Assembly: GCF_963855985.1 (NCBI RefSeq)
Contig: NC_087092.1
Coordinates: 8,432,001 to 8,496,000, forward strand
DNA from: Ostrinia nubilalis
Lineage: Eukaryota; Arthropoda; Insecta; Lepidoptera; Crambidae
DNA length: 64,000 bases
Direction of reading: 5' to 3'
The notes under the pieces are model-generated. The model did no database searches and was not told where the DNA came from. It saw only the letters and a program-made list of their open reading frames with translations. The position numbers and the translations under genes are program-made. Each line of letters starts with the position of its first letter. Position 1 is the first letter of the stretch. Shown piece by piece: positions 46,235 to 59,800 of the stretch.

Positions 46235-46500
46235 TAGCATTTTGGACATGCAAGAAATTATGGGTTCAATCCCCAAACATCACAAACATTTGTCAATATT
46301 TTAATGTTAATAATTAATTAATCAGTTTGAATTTTGAATCAGTTTGTATTGGCCAACATACTATTTAGTAATGTAGGTACATACACACATACACATAACA
46401 TAGTCTACCTATTTTCATGTTTCCCTGACCGTTGTACCACTAGGAGTACTAATAGTATTACAAGGTTTCTATAGATATAATTGTATCTTACCTTACCAAT
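46235..46500 (+). repeat. Degenerate SINE-like segment
   Basis: TTATGGGTTCAATCCCC (B-box like) and ACAAACATTTGT followed by TTTGTATTGG parallel the SINE at 13660-13925. It is heavily diverged. A (GAT)6 run precedes it at about 46209-46228. Confidence 0.4.
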
Positions 46501-47732
46501 AATACCTTTTGTAAACATTATGAAGCAATAAACTATTGAGTAGTATTGAGATGACTAGATGGGTCAGTGTAAAATGATAAAGGTTAATTGTTTATTTATT
46601 ATTTAGTATGATGAAAGTGCCTGTGTTATTTTATACTATGTTGAAATTTGTAGCAAGCTCTTAAGAAACCTTCAAACCATTTAAAACAGGGATACCTAGT
46701 ACATTTAATGTTACAATTCCCATTGTGTATTTAAAGTTCCATCTGATATAGAGGAAATGTAACCTAACTTAACCAAAGGCTTCAGAAACAAATACCACTT
46801 GTAATATTCTTTGAGTTATAAATTTAATGACTGAATCAAATATTGTTTTAGCCAATTACACTAAAATCAGGTCGTGAGATCATGGGGCGAGCAAGTGTGA
46901 GGGCCTTGCCATTATTACTATACATCTACAAAGAAACTAGTATGTATTATGTCAGTCAAATTGTGTACTTACCGATTAATGAAATAAAAACACTAAATAT
47001 ACATTTTAAGTTCAATCAAATAAATATAATAACTAAAATGTAGGAAAGATTACTCATCTGCTGCTAAATAAATAAATCCATCCCTATTTCTCTCTCTGTC
47101 ATACATGATCTCTCTGTCTTGGTGTCTTCGTCGATCATTTATTGGTCACTAGACCAATAAAAGTTTTTTTTTATTCGTCAATTCAAAATATGCCATGTTA
47201 CTATTGGCTAGCGAACCATGATAGTTTTTGGTTTTGACGTTTAAATGTTACGTTCAGAAACTTAGAGGTGCAGTGCAGCTGGTTGTCTTCTAACTAAAAA
47301 TTTAATTTCTCTAAAATGGGGTTCAGTAAAATCTGAGGAAGATTTGTGTCTACCTAATAACATTACTTTTAGCCATTTTATTAATTTTACAGCTCAAAAA
47401 TTATTTTTAAGTGTTAATTTAGCTTTGTAGACAAATGATAGAATGGATTACATTTTAGTTTTTAAACTAAAGTTTGAATTGTCACGTTGGCATTCAATCG
47501 ATTTCTTTTTGTTAAGTTGGCTAAAGTCTTGTCTTTCCGACCAATAGAAAATCTCTTCAGACCTTTCTTCTGTGAAGAATATGGCCGACATTTTGATATT
47601 GCTGTCATGAAGATTTTTCAGTGACATAAATTTTATCTTTGTAGTTCTTCATGCACGGTTTTATGTTCCAAGAACGTTTTATTTTTTAACTGCATATACG
47701 GTGTTTAGTGTAAGGTATTTTTGTTATTTAAA

Positions 47733-47879
47733 ATGGCAGCTGATCGTGAGATTGCTGCAGAAGACAGCATTCGAGTTGTATGCCGATTTCGGCCACTCAA
47801 TGACTCTGAAGAAAAAGCTGGTTCCAAATTTATTGTGAAATTTCCTTCAGGACCTGATGACAATTGCATTTCGATAGGG
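47733..47879 (+). CDS. Khc: Khc exon 1 (coding part)
   Basis: 49 codons, [20 protein letters not shown] to DDNCISIG, donor GTAAGT. The 5' UTR lies upstream and its limit is not defined. Confidence 0.96.
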
Positions 47880-50800
47880 GTAAGTTGTCATTTACTCTGC
47901 CTGCATTCCCGAATCATCAGCCTAAATTAGATCATGATGACTAATACATTACGACTTGTTCACCTGCTACGAAATGGCCTTTCTTTTCTATTCCGCTTCG
48001 TTGATTATGATTATAATCGTGTAAAATTGGAGATTCTGACCAAATTTTTCAGCATTCATACTTCGTAAGTCTTTGTATTGTCGAAAATCAATACAAATAC
48101 TTCTCGACCTTGACCCAAGTATCCCTTGATTATTTCTAGTTGGATAAATGCATCAGATTTATGTTTACATTGTCTTCTAAAACTTTTAAATATTAAAAAA
48201 ATAGAGATGTCTTAATTTTTTTTGGCAATATTGATTTCATCATTCAATTTTATTCAATGTAGTATCCTACCTACATTTAAAATATTAGAATTAAATATCT
48301 AGTGTTTCATTACATTTCTTTGGTTAGAATCATTGAATTGTATTAATGCCCGCAATAATTGCCAGTGATTGAAGTTATTGGTCAATAATAACTATTGCAG
48401 TGACCATAATTTTGTAACTGGCATAGTTTTAATGCATATCGCCTCTCACTAATACTAGTGAGTGAGTGACTATAAAAATATTATACAATATTATTATTAT
48501 AAGTGTGTTCACTTACATTTATCTATGATGGAAAAAAAATATTAAATGTTGTAAAATACATAATAATAAACAAATTCTGGAATACTGAAATCATCTTTTA
48601 TCAAAGTTATTTTCTTGTATGTGTGAAGTATGTATTACCCATGTATAAGACTGATTGGTATCTCGTGTGAACAACATTAACAATGATCCTTAATACATGG
48701 ATACTAATTGCATTGACCTATGTGTACACTTTTATGTGTAAAAAATCAAGCTTGAGAGACATACTTTATCATCAAATCTAGAACTGGCATGTTTTAAAAT
48801 GAATAACAAGTACTTTGTGGAAGTACCTATTGATTTCCAATTGATTTAATTTTCCCCTGATAACCAAATTAAAATATTTAGTCTTGTATTTTTAGGGTAA
48901 AGTATACTTATTTGACAAAGTATTCAAACCAAACGCAACCCAAGAGAAAGTATACAATGAAGCCGCCAAAAGCATTGTGTCAGATGTACTGGCAGGTTAC
49001 AACGGCACTATATTTGCCTATGGTCAGACTAGTTCCGGTAAAACACATACAATGGAAGGTGTCATAGGTTGGTGTTCATGTATTTACTTCATTTTAATTA
49101 TTTAGTTATAATTTTTGAATAGCACATATTAACCCATTTAAACAATTTTAGGAGATCCAGGGAAACAGGGTATCATACCACGAATAGTCAATGATATTTT
49201 CAATCATATCTATGCAATGGAAGAAAACCTTGAGTTTCACATTAAGGTTTCGTATTTTGAAATATACATGGATAAAATCAGGGACTTGTTGGATGGTAAT
49301 ATAAATATTTTTCATAATTTAATGATTTTTACTGAGTCATTTGTTACTTCTTTAAAATTTAAAAGTTTTATTTTATTATTTTTAGTATCAAAGGTGAACC
49401 TCAGTGTTCATGAAGATAAAAACAGAGTCCCATTCGTAAAAGGTGCTACTGAAAGGTTTGTGTCAAGTCCAGAAGAGGTGTTTGAAGTTATTGAGGAAGG
49501 AAAATCAAATCGGCACATTGCTGTTACAAGTAAGTAAAAGTTTGTGCATTTTATTTGCTAATAATATTGAAATTATATCACGTTAATTTAAATGTTTTAA
49601 TTTCCTAGACATGAATGAACATTCATCAAGATCTCATTCAGTTTTCCTCATAAATGTGAAGCAAGAAAACTTAGAAAATCAAAAGAAACTCTCTGGAAAG
49701 TTATATCTTGTGGACTTGGCTGGTTCTGAAAAGGTATGATTTCTAAAAATGTTTAACTTTTTTAAAATCTGTTGTTAATTATTTGATCCACCTGCTAATT
49801 GAAAAACATTGACAGGTATCTAAAACTGGTGCTGAAGGTACTGTGCTTGATGAAGCGAAAAACATCAACAAATCACTTTCGGCCTTGGGTAATGTCATTT
49901 CGGCGTTAGCAGACGGTAACAAATCGCACATCCCATACAGAGACTCGAAACTGACACGTATTTTACAAGAGTCATTGGGTGGTAACGCAAGAACAACCAT
50001 TGTTATTTGCTGCTCTCCTGCCTCATTCAACGAAAGCGAAACTAAAAGTACTCTGGACTTTGGTAAAAGGTGAATATCAACCCTATTTAATTACAGTCCC
50101 AGCGTACATGCAATAAGAATGTTTTTAAAATGTTTGTATTTCTTTTTCTTTAGGGCTAAAACTGTCAAGAATGTTGTGTGTGTCAATGAGGAACTCACTG
50201 CAGAAGAATGGAAAAGGCGTTATGAGAGAGAAAAGGAGAAAGTGGCTAGGCTCAAAGGAAAGGTAAATAATCGCTCTTAATTATCTTTGTGAACAGCATT
50301 GCCTTTTCAAGTTTCACATAATCTTATGAATTCGTGATTTAGGTTGAGAAACTGGAGGCTGAACTTAGTCGCTGGCGGTCGGGCGAAACGGTGCGACCAG
50401 AGGAACAAGTCAACTTGCAAGAAATTGAAGCTGTCACTCCAGTCACATCATTCATTGAAGAGAAGCCCCCAGTGCCGGTAAGTACTTGGCTTAACTAGAT
50501 CTTACATGGTATATTTTTTTAAGAAGTGGTTAACAATATACTCATGTTATGACTAAAATAAAATAGAAGCATCCGAACATTCGTCATAAAAAAAAGTTAT
50601 ATTTCGTTGTTCCATTAGTTGCAAAATAAATCGTGTGACGTACCGTGTTCGCATCGGGCGGCAATCGCGCTCGAACTGATACAACTATATCTGGTATTTC
50701 GTGAACGATGTTTATGCGTGCATTTCTCGCGGGCTGTTACTGTGTAGCTTGTCTCCAGTTCTCTGTATTTTATGGTTCAATGTCCGTGCCATTGAGATAT

Positions 50801-53800
50801 AGAGAGATGCCAACTAATGCGCTGAGTTCGAAACTCAGTGTCGCATCAGAAATACACACACAAAGTAATCAAAATATGTGCTCATTATCCACTGCGGTAT
50901 CAGTACTCAACGTTCGAATAATCTTTAGTACTACGCAAGCAATGTAAACTGTTTACATTATGACGTCGCAGTCGCTGCTGTCATCATTGCCACAGTAGAT
51001 AAATCAAACAGTACGGAAGCTTCATACAAACGCTCGAAATCAGACTCACGCACACAGACGCACGCTTTACACGAGCTCTAAGCGAACCTCGCAGTCCATC
51101 CGTCGCGAGTGTCGCGCGCGTTGTGTTTTTAGTAATAATTTTATTGCATGCGCTGTCCACTGTATTTTTAAAAACATGCCACATGTGTATTGCGTAGTAT
51201 ACGGCTGCTTGAACTCGGCATCTTCAAAACCAGAACTTTCATTTTTTAAACTTCGTAATAATTCTGAATTGTAAAAATGATTAAATATTACTTTTTAAAT
51301 AAAGTGCTTAGTTACATTTGATTTTAATTTTAACAATTTATGTGTTCGATCTATTTGATAAAGTAATTTGCTCCGCGCGCTTTTGTACCTACTACGTGAT
51401 GAACTGTATTTAAAATGAGGCAATAGGTAGGTATGTGAAAGTAAGTATCCGGCATTTTATTTATGAGAATGGGTCATTCCACAAAAATATGTCAACTCTT
51501 AGTCCGCGCCACATTTCACATGAAATATTTGTTAATATTTTATTCCAAAATTGTTAAATAACAGCTCGCAATGTGCTTTATTCATCACCCATTTATATTT
51601 TTTTAAACTATTTTTAAAACATCTTAAATTCCTTTTGAATGACCCAAAACGTCATTCCCTAGGCATGTCCGTACTCCAAAAGTTTGTGTTTTGGGACCCA
51701 CATTTATAAAAACATCAACTTTATCCTTTGTTTTAATTAACGAATAATCTATTTAAATGTATATTACACCAAATTCTATTAATATTTTGCGGTTTCAATA
51801 AACAATAATTTGATTTTCTTTAGTTGAAAAAGAGTCTACAGTTTTTAGCGTCATTCCCTCGCCACGCACTGATTTTATAATTTTGCGCTTTAATATGTAT
51901 TTAGAGTGAATGACATTTAGTTGAGTTTAAAGTACGATACGAAGTTATCCTCAGACCATACTGGCTTTGCGGTAGCCGTTTTTTTAATTAGTGCAAATGT
52001 GCCAGATGTTACCGAAACATGTGTTAATCCAGTCACTTCGTCAGTCCCTAGTTGAGTAGCTTTATTGATTATAATAGGAAATTGTATATAATTTAATAGT
52101 ATTTACGTGTAGTTTTTTGGCTATTTTCGGCACATCGTATTAAGCATCTTATAATATAAAGTTATTCTGCATTTGTGTTAAGTTTTACTCCAAATCGTCA
52201 GTCCCTAGAGCGTCAGGCCCTAGCTTTAAACGGCACTTGGGACTAAATTACTAGTTAGGGAATGATGTTTTTTATATAGTGATAATAACAAAACAACTAC
52301 ATTATATGTATTAACTTATCTATAAATGTTAAGGTTAAAAGTTTTATACTTTATTAGAAGTCATATAGGAGTAATGTAGTATGAAAAAATTGAAAATTAT
52401 AATTTCTCCTAAAATAAAGCATAAAGTGACTGGCCCTTTTAGACATAACATAATTAATTAATAAACAATAATTTATACTAATAAAGTATTCAAAAGCATC
52501 TTAAAAAAGTTACGGACAAAATGACGTCGAAAATATACAGATTTTTATGGAATGACCCGAATAGATCTTCTACCGGCCTCTAATAGTAATCAATTTATTC
52601 GATTATGTATTCGATCATTATAGAACCTAATTAACGTTTTATTTTTTTGTCAATTAATTTATTCCATTAGGTATTTGATAATTAAAAAACCTAAATAAAC
52701 GTTTTAATAAATAAGTACTTAAGTAAGAACCTTATTAATTTTATAAAGATTAAGAGTGCCAACCCTAACACTCAATTGAAGTGTAGGTATTTAACTCGCC
52801 GAAAGGGCTAAGTTTCCGTACTGCTTTAGCTCATATATATACTGTGTCATTGCTGTCGCGAGCAATATGTTCTGTTTTTGGGCATATTGCTGCGACACCG
52901 GCCCCGCCCCCTGGTCACATCTCCCTTTAGTTTCTGTGATCTGTAGTCCGTGCATAGACAATAACTTGGTGTATTCTCCAGCCGGTACCGGTGGCGGTGT
53001 CGAGCGCTGTGGAGGACGCGGCGATGCAAGGCAAGCTGGAAGCGCTGTACCAACAGCTGGACGACAAGGACGAGGAGATCAACCAGCACTCGCAGCTCAT
53101 CGAGAAGCTCAAGGAGCAGATGATGGAGCAGGAGGAGCTCATCGCCTGCACCAGGTAAGATAGACATGTAATCTTGTTTTATTGCAGGTCTTGATTTGTT
53201 TACAGAAAATATTCTAGAAGTTTTTCTAGTCTGCAATATCAATTTATCTATGATTCGTAATATTATTTTGCCATTAATGTAGTATCGTCTGATACTGCAG
53301 TTGAACTGCTGGTGATTTAACAAAGGTGTTTTTAAAAAAACTTGTTTTGACTCAACATAATCTAACAGTCCCTACTGCATAGATGTTTATGTTAGTCAAG
53401 AATTTTAATTAGCGATTTCCATGTAAACAACTTGTTTTATAGTTACTTAATAACTTTGTCCAGCAGTGGACGTCTTTCGGCTGAAACGAAAGAACGAATA
53501 ACTTTTACATGATATAATAAATTATACATCATACATCTGAGGAATTAAATATTGTGTGTTTGAAACACACATTGAACTTCTTAAAATGTCACTTCGTTTA
53601 TCGTAAACAACAAAAATAGCTATTAATCGTTCTAAAATAAGGTTTTCAGTCCGCGCCGCACGCACATGAAATAAATTAGATTCAGATAACTGACGTCACA
53701 GTGCGCCCTGCAATTCAGTCAAAGAAAATTAGCTAACATACTTTCGGCTGGTATTACTTTATATTTCAGATTTAGATTTACTTTATAATCCACTATTAAA

Positions 53801-56800
53801 AATACAATTAATCACGGACGTTAATAATTTCTTCTGAATCATACTTATTTTATTACTACAAAAAACTTCAATTAATTATTTCATGTTCATCACATACACA
53901 ACACAACATTGGTACTTTATTAGTTTTCATTAAATTTATTGTAATATAATATCTTATTGCCAACATGCGAGCATTTGCTACAAACATATTTTCCTTGTTA
54001 CATGATTTCTATGCATATTTTGGTATGATGATTAAATTAATAACATCGTTGATTGAAGTTAATGTACTTTCACAGAGTGTAATAATATTAGTTCATTTAT
54101 GGAATAATTGTACTGGTGCTCTGTTGAAATGAGTGAAAGTTTGTATTTTATTTTTCCTTTTAAATTATGCAATTTCAAGAAATGTAAACATAACTCATAA
54201 CCTCTGAAGGAATCATAATAACGTAACAATACTGATAAATATCAATATAATAATAAACACTTGCTTATGTTTGTTTTGGATTTCCGAATTCGTCCACTGG
54301 TTTACGTTACGCGTTGTTACTAGTCAAATGGTTTCGATATCCGTCTCGTTAACATAACAATAACATTTTTAGGAGATATTTATATTCATAAGGGCAATTA
54401 GGGCTGTTTTTATTTTTAGTAATCTGCATTACACCATAAATCTCATTTGACTCTAGGAAGGGCATAAGATCAAAATATTAATTTTCTTTGAATTTCAAAA
54501 TATTCCCACTGGACCATTATTTAAAAAGGGGTACGTAGTCAACAATAGGTTGACTGAGCGAAACCATAAAGACGTCATTCGTAATATTTTTTTTTTACTC
54601 CCTTCACCCCATTGATAATATTGGTGAGGTTTTAGATAGTTCAATAATCGCGTAAGATATTCGTGAAACTCGCGACGAATTTAATTATAATGCGACCGCT
54701 GACCAGCGGACTGTAGAAATATACATAAAGGACAGCTGACTATCTTGGAACCCATACCGAATTGAATATACGAAGAGTTCGAAGTGTTGTATTGTAACTG
54801 CATATGCTGAGTGATCCTGTCGCATTGGGCATCCAGTTTGTAAGTAGGTGGCACTGCTTAGTTTACTTTTGTTATTGTTTTTCTATCATTATTATGTGCC
54901 ACTGTTATGTCTATACAGGGCGACTTTGCAATCAGCATCAAATTTTTTTTAATAAGCTCTTTGGAATAGTTTAACAATACAACTTTATCTTAATTATTTT
55001 TAATCGTGGAATTTTACACCTGCGAATTAGATTTTCAAAATCTAATTCGCAGGTGTTCATATCTTAAGTTTTAAAGGTTATGGCTTATTTTAGTTCACCA
55101 TTATGTTTATTAAACTTTGCAGTTAATTGTGTGTACGTATTTTTCTATGAACGAAGCAAATTTAGAAACCGCACGCCGCTGATAAATAAACATGAAAAAA
55201 AATATGTTTCCTTTACGTGAATCGATTAAGTTACTAATTCTGAGTCGCTCCTAAGAATTTGGACACTGATTGAAAAATCACCCTGTATGTAATTTGTATT
55301 TGTGTAATAAATGTATCTTTCTTTCTGTCTCCATAGGCGCGACTACGAGGCGCTGCAGGGCGACATGAACCGCATCCAGCAGGAGAACGAGGCCGCCAAG
55401 GAGGAGGTGAAGGAGGTGCTCCAAGCGCTGGAGGAGCTGGCCGTCAACTACGACCAGAAGTCGCAGGAGGTGGACAGCAAGAGCCGCGAGTGCGACCAGC
55501 TCTCCGAGGAGTTGCAGACCAAACAGGTAACGATAATAAAACCTTACTCTAACTAAACGCACACATTAGTTATTACAATATTTTCATGAATTATGTGAAG
55601 TGAATATAAATCATTGACTTATAAATATCTGAAAAAATATCATAAAGGCTGAATTTGTTTTGAAAAACTCGATCTTTAGTCGCCGTAAAGCTGTTTTAAG
55701 TTAAAGTGTAAATCTGGTTATAAATCCTATTATAGATAATGTTTGTGAGAAACGTATTTACTCAAGTTTTTAGGCGACACTCAAGGTGTCTAAGCGCGCC
55801 TTTTAATCTTTTAAGCCTTTTAAATAACGGCTTTTAACGGCGAATTAGTTTGGGATTAATTAACAGACTACCACTGAAATAGTGTTAAGTTTTATGACTC
55901 CAAAATTTAAAGTCTCGACTAGTCGTGAAGCTTAATAACGAGTAGTCTTATGATTGATGTTACTTTGTTTTATAAATCACATTTCAGCTATTAATAATAA
56001 ATATCATAACTTACAGTATACACATGATCACTGGCATTATCTTGCTTGTTAAAATCTCCACACTAATCAGTATAATGTCATTCCTAGAGCGCATTGACAA
56101 GTGCGACTTCCGAGCTGCAACAACTGCGCGACCTATCAGCTCACCAGCGCAAGCGCATTGCGGAACTGCTCACGAATCTCCTGCGAGACCTGGCCGAGAT
56201 CGGCGCCGCCGTCGGAGGCTCCGAACTGGACTTCAAACTGAACGTAGACACAGTTGGAAAGTTGGAGGAAGAGTTCACCGTCGCTCGTCTGCACATCAGC
56301 AAAATGAAGAGCGAAGTCAAGAACATCGTGCAACGCTGCCATTCTCTGGAGTCTGCCAATATTGATGCCAACCAGAAGGTAAGAAATATTTGTTTCTTCA
56401 TATTTAAACCACTTCTAACCTCATTCTAATAAACATATTGATAGTATGTTTATGTCTAGTAAATCAATCATCTGCTCTATCTGTGTATAATTGGTTTGAT
56501 AGTTGTGAACACTTTCATTATTTACATTTAAAATAAACAATATCAGTCTCTACATATTTTATTGTAGTTTAAAGTATAATATCATAAAGAATATAAAGAT
56601 TTTTTAGAAGCATGCCATTTTACATTTTAGGAAAGTTGAAATTAAATACGTAAACCTAACAAAAAATAGTAGAAGACTAGTTTAATAATATAAAACACGA
56701 TATCCACATGTCGGCACAAATTGTATGAACAGGTTGTAATTCGGATGTAACCTTGAATCAAAGGTCGCAACTAACAATAGCTGCAATTTCGTCTAAGGCA

Positions 56801-59800
56801 TGTATGAATTGTACAACGGAAAGATAAAAACATGTAGGTATTATGGCGAATTGCAATTAGGTGCGAAGTAGAGTAGCTTGTCGGATGATTCATGCTCTAA
56901 ATACGGTCGAATCGTGTTTATTCCTGACAGTGTGTCTTGTAATTTAACATAAAATTATGATGGTGGTTAGGCATGATTAATTATAATTATTATCCTTCAA
57001 CAAATGCCCACTGGGATGAAGTTATGTGCCCATCATTAATTTTAAAGTTAAATTTGGTGGGTTATTAGTAGATTTTAACAACATGTGTATTTGCCCTTGG
57101 TCAAATATGTGATATATTTTTTTAAAGGTGAAAAGCAAATAATTCACGTTTAACCTTATATGCGGGGATTTCTATTCTGAAATGTTTCGTCGTGTTTGCA
57201 AACACTTAAAAATAAAGCATAGGCTTAATTTATCTTCTTTATAACTATAAGTTACCTACTATGATGTCGAAATGAGTTTAATGGGTTACACAATTTAAAT
57301 ATCCTGCTTTTTTCTACGTTATTTTATGTCACCGTAAAATTGTGGAGTCCGTCAGATTACAATCGAACCTAACCCACTGGTAGTTTACAATCGCACGCGT
57401 TATATTATAAATTGACGGAGTTTACAATTACACGTTGACATACAGGGTGTTGATTTCAATACCCGCCATATTTAGGGAGTAGATTAAGTAGCTTATTCTG
57501 ATCACGAATCAGCAAAAAAACTGACTTCCAAATTTTTTATTATTTATTTTTAAATATCTACGATTTCCATAATCGACCACTACAGTGCAGAATAGTCCCC
57601 CAACGCAAACGGCGCGCGGCGCTCACCCGGTGACCCGGGCAAGCGCTGCGCCCCCCGTCCCGCGCCCCACTACCCGCGCTCGCCCATGAGTCAGTCAACT
57701 CTATCAGCCACAATCAGCTGTGAGTTCAAAGACGACTACTTAACAGAGCTTAATCCAAATCTACCCTAAAAATGTAATGAGTAAAGTTACTTACACCTTA
57801 TCATGTTACGAGTTTATTTGTTGTTCTAAAAACTAATTAATTAAGTACTCTTTAATTAATAAAAAAACCTTTTACACGAATTTGCTTCCTTCCGCAAAAT
57901 ATTTTTTTTTACAGAACCTACATTATTATTATTTTTTAATTAAACCATGATTTTATGTGTGTGATAAGCTTGTACCTACTTATCATCCAAAAGTACTGTA
58001 AACAGATGACAATAATGCTCTTTCATACAGGTTCGTTATTCCTTACATTTCCAGCTCTCTACCTTAATAACTTTTACGTCTTTACGATAGTAATTATTAA
58101 AATAAAACTTAACTTACTTAATACCGCAAACTGAACACCTAGAAATAACACACTGGCAAACTCTTGTTCCTTCACTTTCGATAGGAGATAAGACAAGATT
58201 TTGTTTTTAAACTCGATTGATTTCAGTACCTAAACAAAATTTCATATCTTAAAAGAAAATTTCATATCTTTCATTTGGAGCGGTGACTTGTGATTGAATA
58301 CAATAATACCACCGCCTTGCGCGCGGCACGGACATCGGGCTCGCACGGAATAGGTACTTCCCCATCTTCGTGTTTCGGGCGTCATCGGGCGGCCGGCGCT
58401 CAATCGTGGATCATCGATTTTCTCTGTTCATCAGTCCGATTTTGCTATCCACGCAGAGAGGCCGCGCGCACGCTCCGCGAAATCTAGCTCGTATTTAGAA
58501 TGCCTAGTACTCAATCGCTATTTTCTTATTTCTTGCCTTGTAACTTCAACTTTTCTCTTCCTCTCTGCTTGATAACTGTTTTCTAGTACTTATTACTTCC
58601 TACTACCGTAATAACGTAATTTCATTTCTATCGGCGTTTAATTTAAATACCCTGAACGAATGTTAGTTAGGTTCAGGTTAGACTTCCATTCTTCATAACT
58701 TACATAAAATAATTCATCATCATGTTCGGGATTATTTTAAATGAATGTAATTTTTAATAACTACCAAAATTTATTGATATTCTTATCGTTTTAATAATAA
58801 CGATTAGTAATTAAAGATCTACAAATCATTTGCATTTGAGTGTTTTGAAAGCTTGCTTTAAGAGCATTAATGATAGGACGAATCTTTAGTTCACAAAGAT
58901 TAAACAAAGTATTTTTCCCGCCGCTTTTACATTCTCATTCGTTGATAGACTTCCTGTACTAAACTGACGAAATTAAACTTTTCTGATGTTAAAAATTACG
59001 TAAAGTAGTTGAAAATGAAGAATAACGATAACTACCGATTCACGACGACATTCGATGGACGTATTTCATCGAATGCACTTTTCTAATTGCAAATTTGCGA
59101 TTTTTGATTGTTTTCTCGTGCGGTTTTGAGTATTTAGTGTGTGAAAGTGTGATAGTGAGTGTAATAATAGTGAGTGAGTGTTAGGAAGATGCCAAACCAT
59201 ACGTACAGTGCTCGTGAGTACGTAAACATGGTTTACTGTTACGGGAGGGCACGTGGAAACGCATCTGAAGTCGCATCGGTGAGTAGGTACCTAGTTCTAA
59301 ACTTAAAGGAATGTGTTTTTTTTAATGTAGGGAGTAAATAATCTGGTAATTTTGTGTACAAAATACTCCCGCGATTGCGGTAGGTAGTGGCGGAAAGCGC
59401 GTAGGTACGCTCCAATACACACACACACACACACACACACACATAGGAAACAGCAAACTAATTTAAAACGAACTTTAACTTTAGTTAGTCAAACAAAAAT
59501 ACCTATTTACACTACCTAATACGTGGCTTCCTTCAGTAGACTATCAGACATGATAAGCGAGCGATCCGCGTAGCTCGATGGGTGCCGCAGTTGAACCGTA
59601 TTGCAGTATTACGAGCCACAGTACAGTTGATGTCGCACGGAAAATATTCGCTAAAAATTCTACTTTAGTTTGTAATTTTTTTTTGGTGGATAATGCGTTT
59701 ATATAAGTCATAATAGATCACCTAAATAAATATGGCGAGGATTGAAATCAACACCCTGTATAAGCAGAAGAAAGTGATGTATAGAAAGGTTTCACATCAA

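Larger units (their letters stand above)
41348..47200. other. Divergent intergenic region between mys and Khc
   Basis: It contains no convincing protein-coding frame. It must hold the non-coding 5' exon(s) and promoter of mys; a GC/CpG-rich block at 43430-43560 is the best candidate. Also present are a putative poly(A)-tailed retroposon end near 45000-45177, a possible LEP1-like fragment near 43780, and a SINE-like segment at 46235-46500. The remainder is unassigned AT-rich DNA. Confidence 0.5.
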
